The notes: generated from the letters alone by a model not told the origin. Counted from the stretch's first letter, positions 11,053-23,094 are shown. The stretch: 52,489 nucleotides of DNA from Acidobacteriota bacterium (GCA_021730945.1 JAKFYH010000024.1:1-52489), one strand, 5' to 3'. Translations and numbers: made by a program.

Positions 11053-12897
11053 ATGATAAGCAAATTAGATGTGATAGTCGTGGGCTCCGGGCATGCTGGG
11101 GTTGAGGCGGCGTGGGCGGCGGCGCGGTTGGGGTTGAGCGTTGGGTTGTGCACGCTTAGTCGAGACACCGTGGCTCATATGCCGTGTAATCCGGCTATCG
11201 GCGGTACCGCCAAAGGGCACCTGGTTCGCGAAATCGATGCTTTGGGCGGCCTGATGGCGCGCGCCATCGATGCGACGGGGATTCAGTTCAAGTTGCTGAA
11301 CCGGAGCCGTGGGCCGGCGGTGTGGTCGCCGCGCGCCCAGGCTGACAAGGGCCGCTATTCGGCGTGGGTCAAGGCTGCTCTGGAAGCTGAGCCAAACATC
11401 CATTGGATTATTGGCAGGGCCGGCCGAATCCTGCTCGATGGCGGCCGGGTTTCAGGATTGGCGTTGGAAGATGGCGCGGTCTTCCCGTGTGGCGCCCTTG
11501 TGATCACTACGGGCACTTTTTTGAATGGCGTGATTCATGTCGGCCAGGAGCAGCGGCCGTCCGGTCGAGCCGGCGAGCCGCCGTCGCGCGACCTGGCCGA
11601 ATCGATCAAGGACCTTGGGATGAAGTGGGGGCGGCTGAAGACCGGGACGCCGCCCAGGTTGGCGCGGCGCTCCATCGACTTCGAGCAGGGTGTCAAGAGT
11701 GGCGTGTTCCACGTGGAACATGGCGATTCCGAGCCAATTCCCTTTTCCTTCACGGCGACCCAGTCCCCGATGAACACCGCCGTCTGCCATCTGCTCCACA
11801 CGACCGATCGTGTGCATCAACTTGTGCGCTCGAACATCGGTGCGTCGCCGCTCTACAACGGCCAGATCTCCGGAATCGGACCCAGGTATTGCCCGTCGCT
11901 GGAAGACAAGGTGATGCGGTTTCCCGACCGTGAGCGCCACCAGTTGTTCCTCGAACCCGAGGGGCTCGACGTGGAAGAGATCTATGTCAACGGCTTCTCG
12001 ATGAGCCTCCCGGTCGAGACCCAGCGCGAATTGATTCATTCACTACCTGGTCTGGAGTCGGCCGAAATGCTCAGGCCTGGCTATGCGGTCGAGTATGACT
12101 TCGTCCAACCCACCGAGCTTCGCTCATCGCTCGAGACTCACCGAGTCGCGGGGCTGTTCTTCGCCGGCCAGATCAACGGAACGTCCGGCTACGAAGAGGC
12201 GGCGGGTCAGGGGTTGCTGGCGGGGGCCAACGCGGCTCGTTCAGTCCTGGGTCGTCCTCCGCTCGTACTCGGGCGCGAGGAGGCCTACCTGGGCATTCTG
12301 GTTGACGACTTGGTGACGAAGGGCTGTCTTGAGCCCTACCGGATGTTTACGTCCAGGGCCGAGTACCGGCTGCTGCTTCGCACGGACAACGCCGACCTCC
12401 GCCTGACGCCGCGAGGCCGCGAGGCCGGACTGGTGGACGATGAGCGGTGGGAGAGGTATGGGCGGCGCCGGAAGCGCTACGACACCAACCTGGACCGGAT
12501 CAGGAAGACCTGGGTGAGAGTCGAGGGCGGCGCCCGCGTTCCCGCGGCACAGGCGCTCAAGCGCCCGGAAGTGACGCTCGGGTCATTGGTCTCGGCCGGC
12601 GATGTGGTGCTCGAGACCACGCCGGATGACTTCGCCCTGGACACCTCATCGGTCGAGACGACAGTCAAGTACGAGGGTTACCTGGTGCGGCAGGAACAGG
12701 CCGTCGCCAGGGCTCAGCAAGCCGAGCGCCGCCGAATCCCTGAGGCGTTTCCATTTGAGCGTGTGCCTGGTCTCTCCCGAGAGATGGTTCAGCGCTTTTC
12801 TGAGACCAGGCCTGAAACGCTTGGCCAGGCCCAACGCATTCCCGGTGTGACGCCGGCCGCGGTTGCCGTGGTCGGTGCTTATCTGAACCGTTTCTGA
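11053..12897 (+). CDS. mnmG: tRNA uridine 5-carboxymethylaminomethyl modification enzyme MnmG
   Basis: FAD-binding partner of MnmE, 614 aa. The Rossmann motif DVIVVGSGHAGVEAAWAAARLG is at the start, followed by the signature MPCNPAIGGTAKGHLVREIDALGG. Later come the FAGQINGTSGYEEAAGQGLLAGANAA block and the C-terminal helical domain that contacts MnmE. Residues FHVEHG (about 219-224) are encoded by a perfect parS-like palindrome, listed separately. It precedes rsmG and parAB in the conserved order near the origin. Confidence 0.97.
   Translation: MISKLDVIVVGSGHAGVEAAWAAARLGLSVGLCTLSRDTVAHMPCNPAIGGTAKGHLVREIDALGGLMARAIDATGIQFKLLNRSRGPAVWSPRAQADKGRYSAWVKAALEAEPNIHWIIGRAGRILLDGGRVSGLALEDGAVFPCGALVITTGTFLNGVIHVGQEQRPSGRAGEPPSRDLAESIKDLGMKWGRLKTGTPPRLARRSIDFEQGVKSGVFHVEHGDSEPIPFSFTATQSPMNTAVCHLLHTTDRVHQLVRSNIGASPLYNGQISGIGPRYCPSLEDKVMRFPDRERHQLFLEPEGLDVEEIYVNGFSMSLPVETQRELIHSLPGLESAEMLRPGYAVEYDFVQPTELRSSLETHRVAGLFFAGQINGTSGYEEAAGQGLLAGANAARSVLGRPPLVLGREEAYLGILVDDLVTKGCLEPYRMFTSRAEYRLLLRTDNADLRLTPRGREAGLVDDERWERYGRRRKRYDTNLDRIRKTWVRVEGGARVPAAQALKRPEVTLGSLVSAGDVVLETTPDDFALDTSSVETTVKYEGYLVRQEQAVARAQQAERRRIPEAFPFERVPGLSREMVQRFSETRPETLGQAQRIPGVTPAAVAVVGAYLNRF
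11705..11720. promoter_or_regulatory. parS-like centromere site inside mnmG
   Basis: TGTTCCACGTGGAACA is a perfect 16-bp palindrome. It differs from the classic ParB-binding site TGTTTCACGTGAAACA by one symmetric base pair. It lies 5.6 kb from the DnaA boxes and 3.2 kb from parB, as expected for an origin-proximal parS. Confidence 0.72.
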
Positions 12898-12954
12898 CGC
12901 GGAATCAGCCGATTCTCAAGCTCATCTACCCACCAAGTGTGGTGAAATCGCCCG

Positions 12955-13614
12955 GTGGCGAATCGTGAGTTCAGGGAACGATTACAGCGACGGGCCAAAG
13001 TGGCCGGTGTCTCCCTCGCTCCAGCGTTGGTTGATGGTCTTGAAACCTACTACCAGCTCCTAACCAAATGGAACGCCACGATTAACCTCACGGCGTTCCG
13101 GCTGACGTCCTCAGGATCCGACGAAGCTGTCGATCGCCTGCTCATTGAGCCGGTCATTGCGGCCCGGTACATCCCGGAGAACGCCAGAACGCTGCTCGAT
13201 GCCGGTTCCGGCGGCGGATCGCCGGCCATTCCGTTGAAGCTGGCCAGCCCGAACCTCCATGTCCGCATGGTCGAAGTGAAAATGCGGAAGGCCGTGTTCC
13301 TGCGCGAAGCCGTCCGCACGCTGGGCATTCGCGACGCCGCGGTCGAGACCGCCAGATTTGAGGAGTTGTTGCCTCGCCCGGAACTTCACGAAGCCCTCGA
13401 TTTGGTGTCGGTGCGAGCCGTGCGTATTGAAACCCGCACGTTGCTCACCCTCCAAGCCTTCCTGCGCCCGGGCGGAAAGATCTTCCTCTTTCGCGGGTCA
13501 GGAACGAGCATCGTAGAAACAGAACCGCCTCCTCCCCTGGCGTGGATGGCAAGCTATCCGCTCGTCGACGCCCTCCACAGCAAGCTCGTCGTTCTCAGCA
13601 AGACCCGCGTCTAG
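12955..13614 (+). CDS. rsmG: 16S rRNA (guanine-N7)-methyltransferase RsmG
   Basis: Methylates G527 of 16S rRNA (E. coli numbering) using S-adenosylmethionine. The protein has 219 aa, the usual size. The family start (LETYYQLLTKWNATINLTAFR) is clear, followed by the cofactor loop LLDAGSGGGSPAIPLKLA and the later DLVSVRAV segment. The GTG start is chosen because no good ATG precedes the conserved region. It lies between mnmG and parA, its usual place. Confidence 0.95.
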   Translation: MANREFRERLQRRAKVAGVSLAPALVDGLETYYQLLTKWNATINLTAFRLTSSGSDEAVDRLLIEPVIAARYIPENARTLLDAGSGGGSPAIPLKLASPNLHVRMVEVKMRKAVFLREAVRTLGIRDAAVETARFEELLPRPELHEALDLVSVRAVRIETRTLLTLQAFLRPGGKIFLFRGSGTSIVETEPPPPLAWMASYPLVDALHSKLVVLSKTRV

Positions 13615-13648
13615 TCACAGTTACACGGGCGCATCTCGCCCCCAGCAA

Positions 13649-13866
13649 GTTCTGCGTCATCTGCGTCATCTGCGACCCTGTGGTAGGTCTGCGCCATCTG
13701 CGTCATCTGTGGCCCTGTGGAGGTCTGCGTCATCTGCGTCATCTGCGGCCCTGTGGTAGGTCTGCGTCATCTGCGTCATCTGCGGCCCTGTGGTAGGTCT
13801 GCGTCATCTGCGTCATCAGTGGCCCTGGGCAGGTCCGCGTCATCTGCGTCATCTGCGGCCCCTGGG
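13649..13866. repeat. Six-copy 36-37-bp tandem repeat between rsmG and parA
   Basis: The unit is built of two or three copies of TCTGCGTCA plus GCGGCCCTGTGGTAG. Successive GGTCTGCG starts are at 13686, 13722, 13759, 13796 and 13832, preceded by one diverged unit. Units abut directly with no spacers. A reverse-complement copy of one unit, matching at 32 of 34 positions, lies within parA at 14182-14215. This array fills most of the 353-bp gap 13615-13967; the rest holds a parS-like site. Confidence 0.85.
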
Positions 13867-13886
13867 TATAACCACAATCAAATCTG

Positions 13887-13902
13887 TGTTCCACGTGGAA
13901 CC
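13887..13902. promoter_or_regulatory. parS-like site upstream of parA
   Basis: TGTTCCACGTGGAACC matches the palindrome in mnmG at 15 of 16 positions. It lies 65 bp before parA, where bound ParB could mark the centromere and also influence parAB transcription. Confidence 0.7.
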
Positions 13903-13967
13903 TTGAGAGTGCTAATCTCTACATCCGTTGTCGCCATGGAATGCGTGTTTAGGTCAATGACCAAATA

Positions 13968-14939
<972 letters not shown>

Positions 14940-14942
14940 ACC

Positions 14943-15830
14943 ATGGAGAAACGACCCGCACTCGGCAAAGGCCTGAGCGCCCTGATTCCAGACGCGACCG
15001 CCGCGTCGGCCACGCCGCGCGCACCGCTCGAAGTCGACATCGACCAGCTCGAGCCCAACCGCTATCAGCCGCGCGGCCAGATGGACGCCGAGAAGCTCGA
15101 CGACCTGACGCGGTCGATCCGCGCCAACGGCGTGATCCAGCCGATCGTGGTTCGCCGCCTCGCCGGCACCGGCACCGCCCGCGACCGTTACCAGATCATC
15201 GCCGGCGAACGCCGCTGGCGGGCCGCACAACTCGCCGAACTCACCAAAGTTCCCATCGCCATCAAGGACGTGGCCAGCGGCGACAACAAGCGGCTTCTCG
15301 AAATGGCGCTGATCGAAAACATTCAGCGCGAGGACCTCAATCCGATCGAGGCCGCCGCCGGCTATCAACGGCTGGTCGACGAGTTTCATCTGAAGCAGGA
15401 GGACATCGCGACGCAGGTCGGCAAGGACCGCGCAACCGTCGCCAACTACCTGCGGCTGCTCAAGCTGCCCGACGAAGTGCGCGCCAACGTTGCGGCCGGC
15501 ACCCTCTCCATGGGACACGCCCGCGCCATCGTCGCCCTGCCGACCGACGGCGAGCAGAAGCGGTTGGCGCGCGACGTGGTGTCTCGCGGATTGTCGGTGC
15601 GCGAGACCGAGGCCTTGGTGAAGCGCGAACTGGGCCGCAAGCAACCCGACACCCCCAAGCCGGCAGCCGCCAAGAAGGATGTGCATGTTCGCGCCGCGGA
15701 AGAGCAGTTGCGCCTGTCGCTCGGCACGCCGGTCGAAATCAAGCGGCGCGGCAAGGGCGGCACGATTGCCATCACGTTCAACAACGAAACGGAATTGCAG
15801 AGAATCTACGAGTACTTGACCGGGAAATAA
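14943..15830 (+). CDS. parB: Chromosome partitioning protein ParB (Spo0J)
   Basis: ParB binds parS, clamps onto and spreads along DNA with CTP, and stimulates ParA. The protein has 295 aa. The N-terminal LGKGLSALI motif contacts ParA. The CTP-binding region includes YQPRGQ, IIAGERRWRAAQ and ENIQREDLNPIEAA. A helix-turn-helix follows (EDIATQVGKDRATVANYLRLLKLP), and the C-terminal dimer domain ends in ITFNNETELQRIYEYL. Two candidate binding sites are within 3.3 kb. No repeat insertion is seen, unlike its partner ParA. Confidence 0.97.
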   Translation: MEKRPALGKGLSALIPDATAASATPRAPLEVDIDQLEPNRYQPRGQMDAEKLDDLTRSIRANGVIQPIVVRRLAGTGTARDRYQIIAGERRWRAAQLAELTKVPIAIKDVASGDNKRLLEMALIENIQREDLNPIEAAAGYQRLVDEFHLKQEDIATQVGKDRATVANYLRLLKLPDEVRANVAAGTLSMGHARAIVALPTDGEQKRLARDVVSRGLSVRETEALVKRELGRKQPDTPKPAAAKKDVHVRAAEEQLRLSLGTPVEIKRRGKGGTIAITFNNETELQRIYEYLTGK

Positions 15831-15860
15831 GCCACAGAGAAAAGAGGCAGTGGATCTCTT

Positions 15861-16907
15861 ATGACTGAACAACAAAGGCGCCGGCTGACCGAGATGGTCA
15901 GCTGCGCGGGTTGAGCGAGCAAACTCGCCGCAGGCGAGCTCGCTCAGGTCCTGAGCGGCATACCAGTTCAAACCGACCCCCGTATCCTGGTTGACTACCG
16001 GACCGCGGACGATGCCGGTGTGTACGCGTGGGAGAGTGGACCGGCGCTGGTTCAGACGGTGGATTTCTTTACGCCGATTGTGGACGACCCATACCTCTAC
16101 GGGCAGATTGCCGCCGCCAATTCACTGAGCGACGTGTATGCCATGGGCGGCCGCCCACTGACCGCCCTGGCGATTGCCGGGTTCCCGCAAGACGGCCTCC
16201 ACGCCGACGACATCGCCCAGATCTTTCGCGGCGGTTTCGACAAGCTGCGCGAGGCCGGCGTGGCGCTGCTCGGCGGACACACCGTGCAGGATCGTGAGAT
16301 CAAGTTTGGCTACTCGGTCACCGGTTCAGTCGATCCCAAGCGCATCCTGACCAATGCCGGCGCGCGTGCCGGCGACCGCCTGATCCTCACCAAGCCGCTG
16401 GGCACCGGCATTGTCGGCACCGCGATCAAGTTCGGCCGTGCACCCGGCCCGGTGATGGACCACGCCGTGGCGTCGATGCGCGCCCTGAACAAGGCCGCTG
16501 CCGAAGCGGTCGTGAACTTCGATGGCGTGCACGCGTGCACTGACATCACCGGCTTCGGTCTGGCGGGCCACGCCTCGGAGATGGCGGCCGCCAGCCACGT
16601 CACTTTGGTGATCGAGGCCGCGGCGCTGCCGTTGATTCCTGGCGTCATCGACATGGTGGCCGCCAACAAGTCGGGCGGCCTCAACACCAATCGCGACCAT
16701 TTTGGAGCCGGGGTGGCGTTCGACACCGGCGTTACCGTCGAGCTCAGGGACCTGATCTTCGATCCTCAGACATCCGGTGGGCTGTTTGTTTCAGTAGCCG
16801 CCGACCAGGCCGATCGGGCGCTTGAAGCCCTGAAATCTGCCGGAGTTTCGGCCTGTTTGGTTGGATTGGTTGAGCCCGAGAGCGGTACGCGACTAAGAGT
16901 CCGCTAA
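15861..16907 (+). CDS. selD: Selenophosphate synthase SelD, a selenoprotein (in-frame TGA read as Sec)
   Basis: SelD makes selenophosphate from selenide and ATP, the selenium donor for selenocysteine and selenouridine. From the ATG at 15861 the frame reads RRRLTEMVSCAG, then TGA (codon 18), then ASKLAAGELAQVL. It continues without interruption into the DDAGVYAW, TVDFFTPIVDDPY, GGH and DPQTSGGL segments of SelD. The TGA sits exactly where SelD proteins carry their catalytic Cys or Sec, just before the conserved Lys. Read through, the protein is 348 residues, the family length. Starting at the GTG at 16020 would lose the catalytic residue. A stem-loop follows the TGA directly. Confidence 0.9.
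15912..15945 (+). promoter_or_regulatory. UGA selenocysteine codon and candidate bacterial SECIS hairpin
   Basis: TGA at 15912-15914 is followed by a stem: 15913-15920 pairs with 15938-15945 (8 bp), a small AAAC bulge, then an inner 5-bp stem (15925-15929 with 15933-15937) with a GCA loop. The apical loop lies 16-18 nt after the UGA, in the range needed by SelB. Loop sequence rules differ among bacteria, so the fold is only suggestive. Confidence 0.6.
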
Positions 16908-17012
16908 ATCTGTTGTTTGCCCTAAAACAAGCGCTGGTGCCGTAGGGGCAGCCCATGAACCCAGTGTGTCCACTGTGGCCCGAGTCCTTGGTGCCGTGAT
17001 ACATTTAGACGT

Positions 17013-17438
17013 TTGTTAACACCAGACATCACCACCCTTTGGGTCGTCGTCTTCCTGCTCCTGTGCACCTATTTATTGAACAGCCTGGTGTTCAAGCCAA
17101 TCCTGCAGGTCATCGAGCAACGTACCAACGCTGTTCGCGGGGCCCGCGAGCTGGCGGACTCGGCTGCGCAGAAGGCCACTGCGGCCACCGCGGAATACGA
17201 CCAGAAGCTCAACGCCGCGCGGGCCGAAGTTTATGGCCAGATGGACGAGACGCGCAAAGCCGCGCTCGACCAGCGCGCCACCCTGCTCGCAGCGACTCGC
17301 GCGACGGTGGACCAGGAACTGAAGACCGCCACCGCGCGAGTGCAGCAGGAATCACAAGCCGCGCGCGAAACCCTCGACCGCGATGCCAACAGCCTGGCCG
17401 GCGCCATTGTTAGCCGCGTGCTCGGCCGGGCCACTTAG
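17013..17438 (+). CDS. atpF': ATP synthase F0 subunit b-prime
   Basis: A 141-aa stalk protein with one N-terminal membrane helix (LWVVVFLLLCTYLLNSLVFKPIL, residues about 9-31) followed by a long, charged, coiled-coil helix to the C-terminus. It is the first of two b-type genes, the arrangement called b' and b, which form a heterodimeric outer stalk. The TTG start (MLTPDITT) places the helix at the expected distance; no ATG is near. The 105-bp gap from selD shows no clear promoter. It is the first gene of the ATP synthase cluster here; subunits a and c are not upstream. Confidence 0.85.
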   Translation: MLTPDITTLWVVVFLLLCTYLLNSLVFKPILQVIEQRTNAVRGARELADSAAQKATAATAEYDQKLNAARAEVYGQMDETRKAALDQRATLLAATRATVDQELKTATARVQQESQAARETLDRDANSLAGAIVSRVLGRAT

Positions 17439-17457
17439 TCATAAGGCAGGAACAGAA

Positions 17458-18126
17458 GTGCCGACCACATTCCTCGCCGCTTGTGAATTAAAGCGCAAAC
17501 TCCAGACCGCGCTCCTGCTCGCCGTGCTCGTCGGCCTCGCCGCACCCGCCGTCGCCCAGGCAACGTCGACCCAGCCCGCCGCTTCGGCGGAGCACGCTCC
17601 CGCCGGTGAACACGCCGCCGAAGGCGAACACGCCGGCGAACACAGCATCACCGACATGATTCTTGGCCTCGGATGGCCGATCGCCAACTTCATCATCTTT
17701 GTCGGCGTGATTTATTACTTCGGCAACGGCCCGATGAAGGACTACCTGGCCGCACGCAGCGCCGCAATCCGCAAGGACCTCGTCGAAGCCGCCGAACTCA
17801 AGGCCGCGGCCACGGCGCAACTGGCGACCATCGACCGGAAGCTGCAAGCCCTGCCGGGCGAGCTCGGCGCGTTGCGCGCGCGTGGCGCCGAGGAAATTGT
17901 CGCCGAGGAAAAACGCATCGCCCAGGCGGCCGAAGCCGACCGCGAACGCCTGCTCGAGCAGACGCGGCGTGAAATCGAGCTCCAGGTGCGGCTCGCCAAG
18001 AAAGCCATTCTCGACCACGCCGCCGACGTGTCGGTGCAACTGGCGACCGAGCGCATCAAGAAGGAAACGACCCCGGCCGACCAGGATCGCCTGGTCGACA
18101 ACTACTTGACGCAAGTGAAGCACTGA
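17458..18126 (+). CDS. atpF: ATP synthase F0 subunit b, with N-terminal signal-like segment
   Basis: The second b-type subunit, 222 aa, longer than usual. Residues 1-35 look like a signal peptide (LQTALLLAVLVGLAAPAVAQA). A His/Ala/Glu-rich region follows (AEHAPAGEHAAEGEHAGEH), then the membrane helix (ILGLGWPIANFIIFVGVIYYF), then a long amphipathic helix typical of the stalk. The GTG start has a GGCAGGA sequence about 10 nt upstream. A cleaved leader would put the acidic segment in the periplasm; this is inference from sequence. Gene order is b'-b-delta. Confidence 0.88.
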   Translation: MPTTFLAACELKRKLQTALLLAVLVGLAAPAVAQATSTQPAASAEHAPAGEHAAEGEHAGEHSITDMILGLGWPIANFIIFVGVIYYFGNGPMKDYLAARSAAIRKDLVEAAELKAAATAQLATIDRKLQALPGELGALRARGAEEIVAEEKRIAQAAEADRERLLEQTRREIELQVRLAKKAILDHAADVSVQLATERIKKETTPADQDRLVDNYLTQVKH

Positions 18127-18128
18127 CT

Positions 18129-18674
18129 ATGTCGTTAAGAACATCGGCCAACCGCTACGCCAAGGCGCTGTTCGACGTCGCCCTCGCCGAGAAGAACGAT
18201 CTCGGCCAGGTCGATCGCGATCTCCAGGCGGTCGTGGCGATGATGCACGAGAGTCCCGGGCTGGCGAGCGCCGCCGGCCGCACCGGCGTCACCGAAGCGG
18301 CCCGCAAGTCGCTGATGGAAGCGGTCGCCGACAAGATGGGCCTGAGCGCCCCGGTCAAGAAGTTGCTGGTGCTGCTGGCCGAGAGCCGCAAGCTGAACCT
18401 GGTTGCCGACCTCGCGGTGGCCTTTCGTGAACGGCTGCTTGCGCACCAGAACATCGTCCGTGCCGAAGTAACGAGCGCCGCGCCGCTGTCGCCGGAGACG
18501 TCTCAAGCCCTGGCCGCCAGCCTGGGCAAGGTCACCGGCAAGCAGGTTGAGTTGTCGATGACGGTCGACCCCGCCTTACTCGGCGGTGTCGTCGCCAAGA
18601 TTGGCAGCACGGTGTATGACGGCAGCGTCCGCACGCAGTTGGCGCGGCTGCGCCAGCAGTTGGTAGAGAAGTAG
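18129..18674 (+). CDS. atpH: ATP synthase F1 subunit delta
   Basis: The 181-aa subunit that joins the outer stalk to the alpha3-beta3 head. The N-terminal helical bundle starts with the typical [17 protein letters not shown]. The C-terminal part has [44 protein letters not shown], the family signature. It starts 2 nt after atpF and ends 4 nt before atpA, consistent with one transcript. Confidence 0.95.
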   Translation: MSLRTSANRYAKALFDVALAEKNDLGQVDRDLQAVVAMMHESPGLASAAGRTGVTEAARKSLMEAVADKMGLSAPVKKLLVLLAESRKLNLVADLAVAFRERLLAHQNIVRAEVTSAAPLSPETSQALAASLGKVTGKQVELSMTVDPALLGGVVAKIGSTVYDGSVRTQLARLRQQLVEK

Positions 18675-18678
18675 ACCT

Positions 18679-20214
18679 ATGAGCATAAAAGCCGACGAGA
18701 TTTCCAAGATCATCCGCGAGCAGATTGGCAGCTTTGCCGTCGCGGTCGACGTGGCCGAGACCGGCACCGTGGTGTCGGTGGGTGACGGCATTGCCCGCAT
18801 TCACGGCTGCCAGCGCGCGATGGCGGGCGAGATGCTCGAATTCCCGCATGGGGTATTCGGCATCGCCCTCAACCTTGAAGAAGACAGCGTCGGCACGGTG
18901 CTGCTGGGCGACTTCACGGTGATCAAGGAAGGCGATCCGGTCAAGCGCACCGGCCGCATCATTTCGGTGCCGGTCGGCGAAGAAATGCTGGGCCGCGTGG
19001 TCAACGCGCTGGGCCAGCCGATTGACGGCAAGGGACCGATTCTCACCAAGCAGTTGTCGCCGATCGAACGCATTGCCCCAGGCGTTGTCGATCGCCAGTC
19101 GGTGCGCGAGCCGATGCAGACCGGCCTCAAGTCGATTGACGGCATGGTGCCGATCGGCCGCGGCCAGCGTGAACTGATCATCGGCGACCGCCAGACCGGC
19201 AAGACCGCGGTCGCCCTCGACGCCATTCTGAACCAGAAGGACACCGGCGTCATCTGCATTTACAACGCGATCGGCCAGAAGCAGTCGACGGTGGCGCAGG
19301 TCGTGCGCACGCTCGAGGAAGCCGACGCCATGCGTTACACCATCGTGGTGGCCGCGACCGCCTCGGACCCGGCGCCGATGCTCTACATCAGCCCCTATTC
19401 GGCCACCGCGATGGGCGAGTACTTCCGCGACAGCGGCCGCCACGCGCTGCTGGTTTACGACGATCTCTCGAAGCACGCGCAGTCGTATCGTGAAATTTCG
19501 CTGTTGCTCCGCCGTCCGCCCGGCCGCGAGGCCTATCCCGGCGACGTCTTCTACCTGCACTCGCGGCTGCTGGAGAGAGCGGCGAAGCTCAACGACACGC
19601 TGGGCGGCGGCTCGCTGACCTCGTTACCGATCATCGAGACCCAGGCCGGCGACTTGTCGGCTTACATCCCGACCAACGTCATCTCGATTACCGACGGCCA
19701 GATCTTCCTGGAAGCCGACCTCTTCAACCAGGGCGTACGTCCGGCCATCAACGTCGGCAACTCGGTGTCGCGGGTTGGCGGCTCGGCCCAGATCAAGGCG
19801 ATGCGCCAGGTGGCCGGCACCCTGCGTCTCGACCTCGCGCAGTATCGCGAGCTGTCGGCGTTCGCGCAGTTTGGCAGCAGCGACCTCGACAAGGCGACGC
19901 AGAATCAGTTAAATCGCGGCGCCCGTCTGGTCGAAGTGCTGAAGCAGAAGCAGTATGCGCCGCTCGCGGTTGAGCAGCAGGTGACCATTCTCTACGCCGG
20001 CGTCAACGGCTACCTCGACAGCATCGCGGTCGCCGACGTCGGCGCCGCCCAGGACGAGCTGGTCAAGTTCATGCAGACGCGCCACGGCAACGTGCTGCAG
20101 GCGATCAAAGAGAAGAAGACCCTGGACGATGCGCTCAAGGCCGACTTGAATGCGGCGCTGAAGGAATTCGGCACCCATTTCGAAGCGGCCAAAGGCAGCC
20201 TCGCGAAGGCCTGA
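18679..20214 (+). CDS. atpA: ATP synthase F1 subunit alpha
   Basis: The regulatory nucleotide-binding subunit of F1, 511 aa. It shows the N-terminal beta barrel, Walker [14 protein letters not shown] (about 170-182), the [29 protein letters not shown] block with Walker B, and the signature [17 protein letters not shown]. Length and all key motifs are normal. It lies between atpH and atpG with short gaps. Confidence 0.98.
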   Translation: MSIKADEISKIIREQIGSFAVAVDVAETGTVVSVGDGIARIHGCQRAMAGEMLEFPHGVFGIALNLEEDSVGTVLLGDFTVIKEGDPVKRTGRIISVPVGEEMLGRVVNALGQPIDGKGPILTKQLSPIERIAPGVVDRQSVREPMQTGLKSIDGMVPIGRGQRELIIGDRQTGKTAVALDAILNQKDTGVICIYNAIGQKQSTVAQVVRTLEEADAMRYTIVVAATASDPAPMLYISPYSATAMGEYFRDSGRHALLVYDDLSKHAQSYREISLLLRRPPGREAYPGDVFYLHSRLLERAAKLNDTLGGGSLTSLPIIETQAGDLSAYIPTNVISITDGQIFLEADLFNQGVRPAINVGNSVSRVGGSAQIKAMRQVAGTLRLDLAQYRELSAFAQFGSSDLDKATQNQLNRGARLVEVLKQKQYAPLAVEQQVTILYAGVNGYLDSIAVADVGAAQDELVKFMQTRHGNVLQAIKEKKTLDDALKADLNAALKEFGTHFEAAKGSLAKA

Positions 20215-20217
20215 CCG

Positions 20218-21105
20218 ATGCCATCACTTATAGACATCCGCCGGCGCGTGCGCGCGGTCAAATCGACGCAGCAGATTACGAAGGCCATGAAAATGGTCTC
20301 GTCGTCCAAGCTGCGCCGGGCGCAGGAGCGTATTCTCAAGAGCCGCCCCTACGCGCAGGAAATGCTGCGGGTGTTCAATAACCTGGCGACCCGCACCGAC
20401 CGGGCGGCGCATCCGCTGCTGAACGACGATCCGCGGGCGGCGCGCACGCTGCTGATCGTGATTACCGCGGATCGCGGCTTGTGCGGCAGCTTCAACACCA
20501 ACGTCGCCAAGGCGGCGCTGCAGTTCACGATCGACCAGCCGAAGTCGCCCGACGGCCGCGATGTCGCGATGGCGCTGGTTGGCCGCAAGGCCCGCGACTT
20601 CTTCCAGCGGCGCGGCTTCGACGTGATGTATGAAGAGATCGGGTTGTTCCAGAACGTGAAGTGGTCGCACGCCCAGGCGATTGCCTCCACCGCGATCAAG
20701 GAATTCCTCGGCCCGGACATCAGTTCGGTCTACCTGGTCTACAACGAGTTCAAGTCGGTCATCTCGCAGCGCGTCGTAATCGAGAAACTGTTGCCGATTC
20801 CGCGCCTTCGCGCCGAAGACACCGACGGCGGCGCTTCGGCCGGGCAAGCCGCGGACTACCTGTTCGAGCCGGACCCGGAGCAACTGTTGAGTACGCTGCT
20901 GCCCCTGCACGTCGCCGTGCAGGTCAATCGCGCGCTGCTCGAATCGTCGGCCGCCGAACATGCCGCGCGCATGCAGTCAATGGACAGCGCGACGCGCAAC
21001 GCCAAGGAAATGGTGGATCGCCTGACCCTCTACATGAACAAGGTCCGTCAGGCGGCCATCACGCGAGAAATTATCGAAGTGGTTTCAGGAGCGCAAGCGA
21101 CATAG
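20218..21105 (+). CDS. atpG: ATP synthase F1 subunit gamma
   Basis: The rotating central shaft, 295 aa. The N-terminal helix (LIDIRRRVRAVKSTQQITKAMKMVSSSKLRRAQE) and the C-terminal helix ending VRQAAITREIIEVVSGAQA form the coiled coil. ITADRGLCGSFNTNV is the family signature in the middle. It begins 3 nt after atpA. The 115-bp gap to atpD is filled by REP-like DNA. Confidence 0.97.
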   Translation: MPSLIDIRRRVRAVKSTQQITKAMKMVSSSKLRRAQERILKSRPYAQEMLRVFNNLATRTDRAAHPLLNDDPRAARTLLIVITADRGLCGSFNTNVAKAALQFTIDQPKSPDGRDVAMALVGRKARDFFQRRGFDVMYEEIGLFQNVKWSHAQAIASTAIKEFLGPDISSVYLVYNEFKSVISQRVVIEKLLPIPRLRAEDTDGGASAGQAADYLFEPDPEQLLSTLLPLHVAVQVNRALLESSAAEHAARMQSMDSATRNAKEMVDRLTLYMNKVRQAAITREIIEVVSGAQAT

Positions 21106-22675
<1,570 letters not shown>

Positions 22676-22677
22676 CC

Positions 22678-23094
22678 ATGGCGTTACCGACCAAGCTCAC
22701 GCTGCACATCGTCTCGCCCGACCACTCCATTTCGCAGGAAGTGGATGAGGTGTCGCTGCCCGGCGTCGAGGGCGATTTCGGCGTGCTGCCAGGGCACACG
22801 CCGTTCTTCACCGCGATCCGGACCGGCGCCATGTGGTACCGGCAGGGCGCGGAGAAGCACAGCCTGCTGGTGTCGGTGGGATTTGTCGAAGTGCTGCCCG
22901 ACAAGGTGTCGGTGCTGGCGCAGGTCGCCGAGCGGGCCGAGGATCTCGACCAGGCGCGGGCCGAAGCCGGCATGGCGCGGGCGGAAGAAGTGATGGGCAC
23001 CGTGCCCCACGAGATCGACTTCGAGCGTGCGCGGCTGGCCATGCTCCGCACGTTGCAGCAACTGCAGGCGGAAAGCCGCAGAGGCGGTGTTTAG
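22678..23094 (+). CDS. atpC: ATP synthase F1 subunit epsilon
   Basis: The 138-aa subunit that couples and inhibits the rotor. It has an N-terminal beta sandwich (LTLHIVSPDHSISQEVDEVSLPGVEGDFGVLPGHTPFFTAI) with the typical G-D-GVLPGH motif, and a C-terminal helical pair (AEDLDQARAEAGMARAEE). It starts 2 nt after atpD. The downstream exporter permease gene starts inside its last codons. Confidence 0.95.
   Translation: MALPTKLTLHIVSPDHSISQEVDEVSLPGVEGDFGVLPGHTPFFTAIRTGAMWYRQGAEKHSLLVSVGFVEVLPDKVSVLAQVAERAEDLDQARAEAGMARAEEVMGTVPHEIDFERARLAMLRTLQQLQAESRRGGV

Noticed and set aside
13649-13866. CRISPR array
   Set aside because: The units are contiguous, with no unique spacers between them and no cas genes near. 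It is a simple tandem repeat.
15912-15914. selD as a pseudogene with a nonsense mutation
   Set aside because: The TGA is at the known Sec/Cys position, both sides match SelD, and no other damage is present. Selenocysteine is the simpler explanation.
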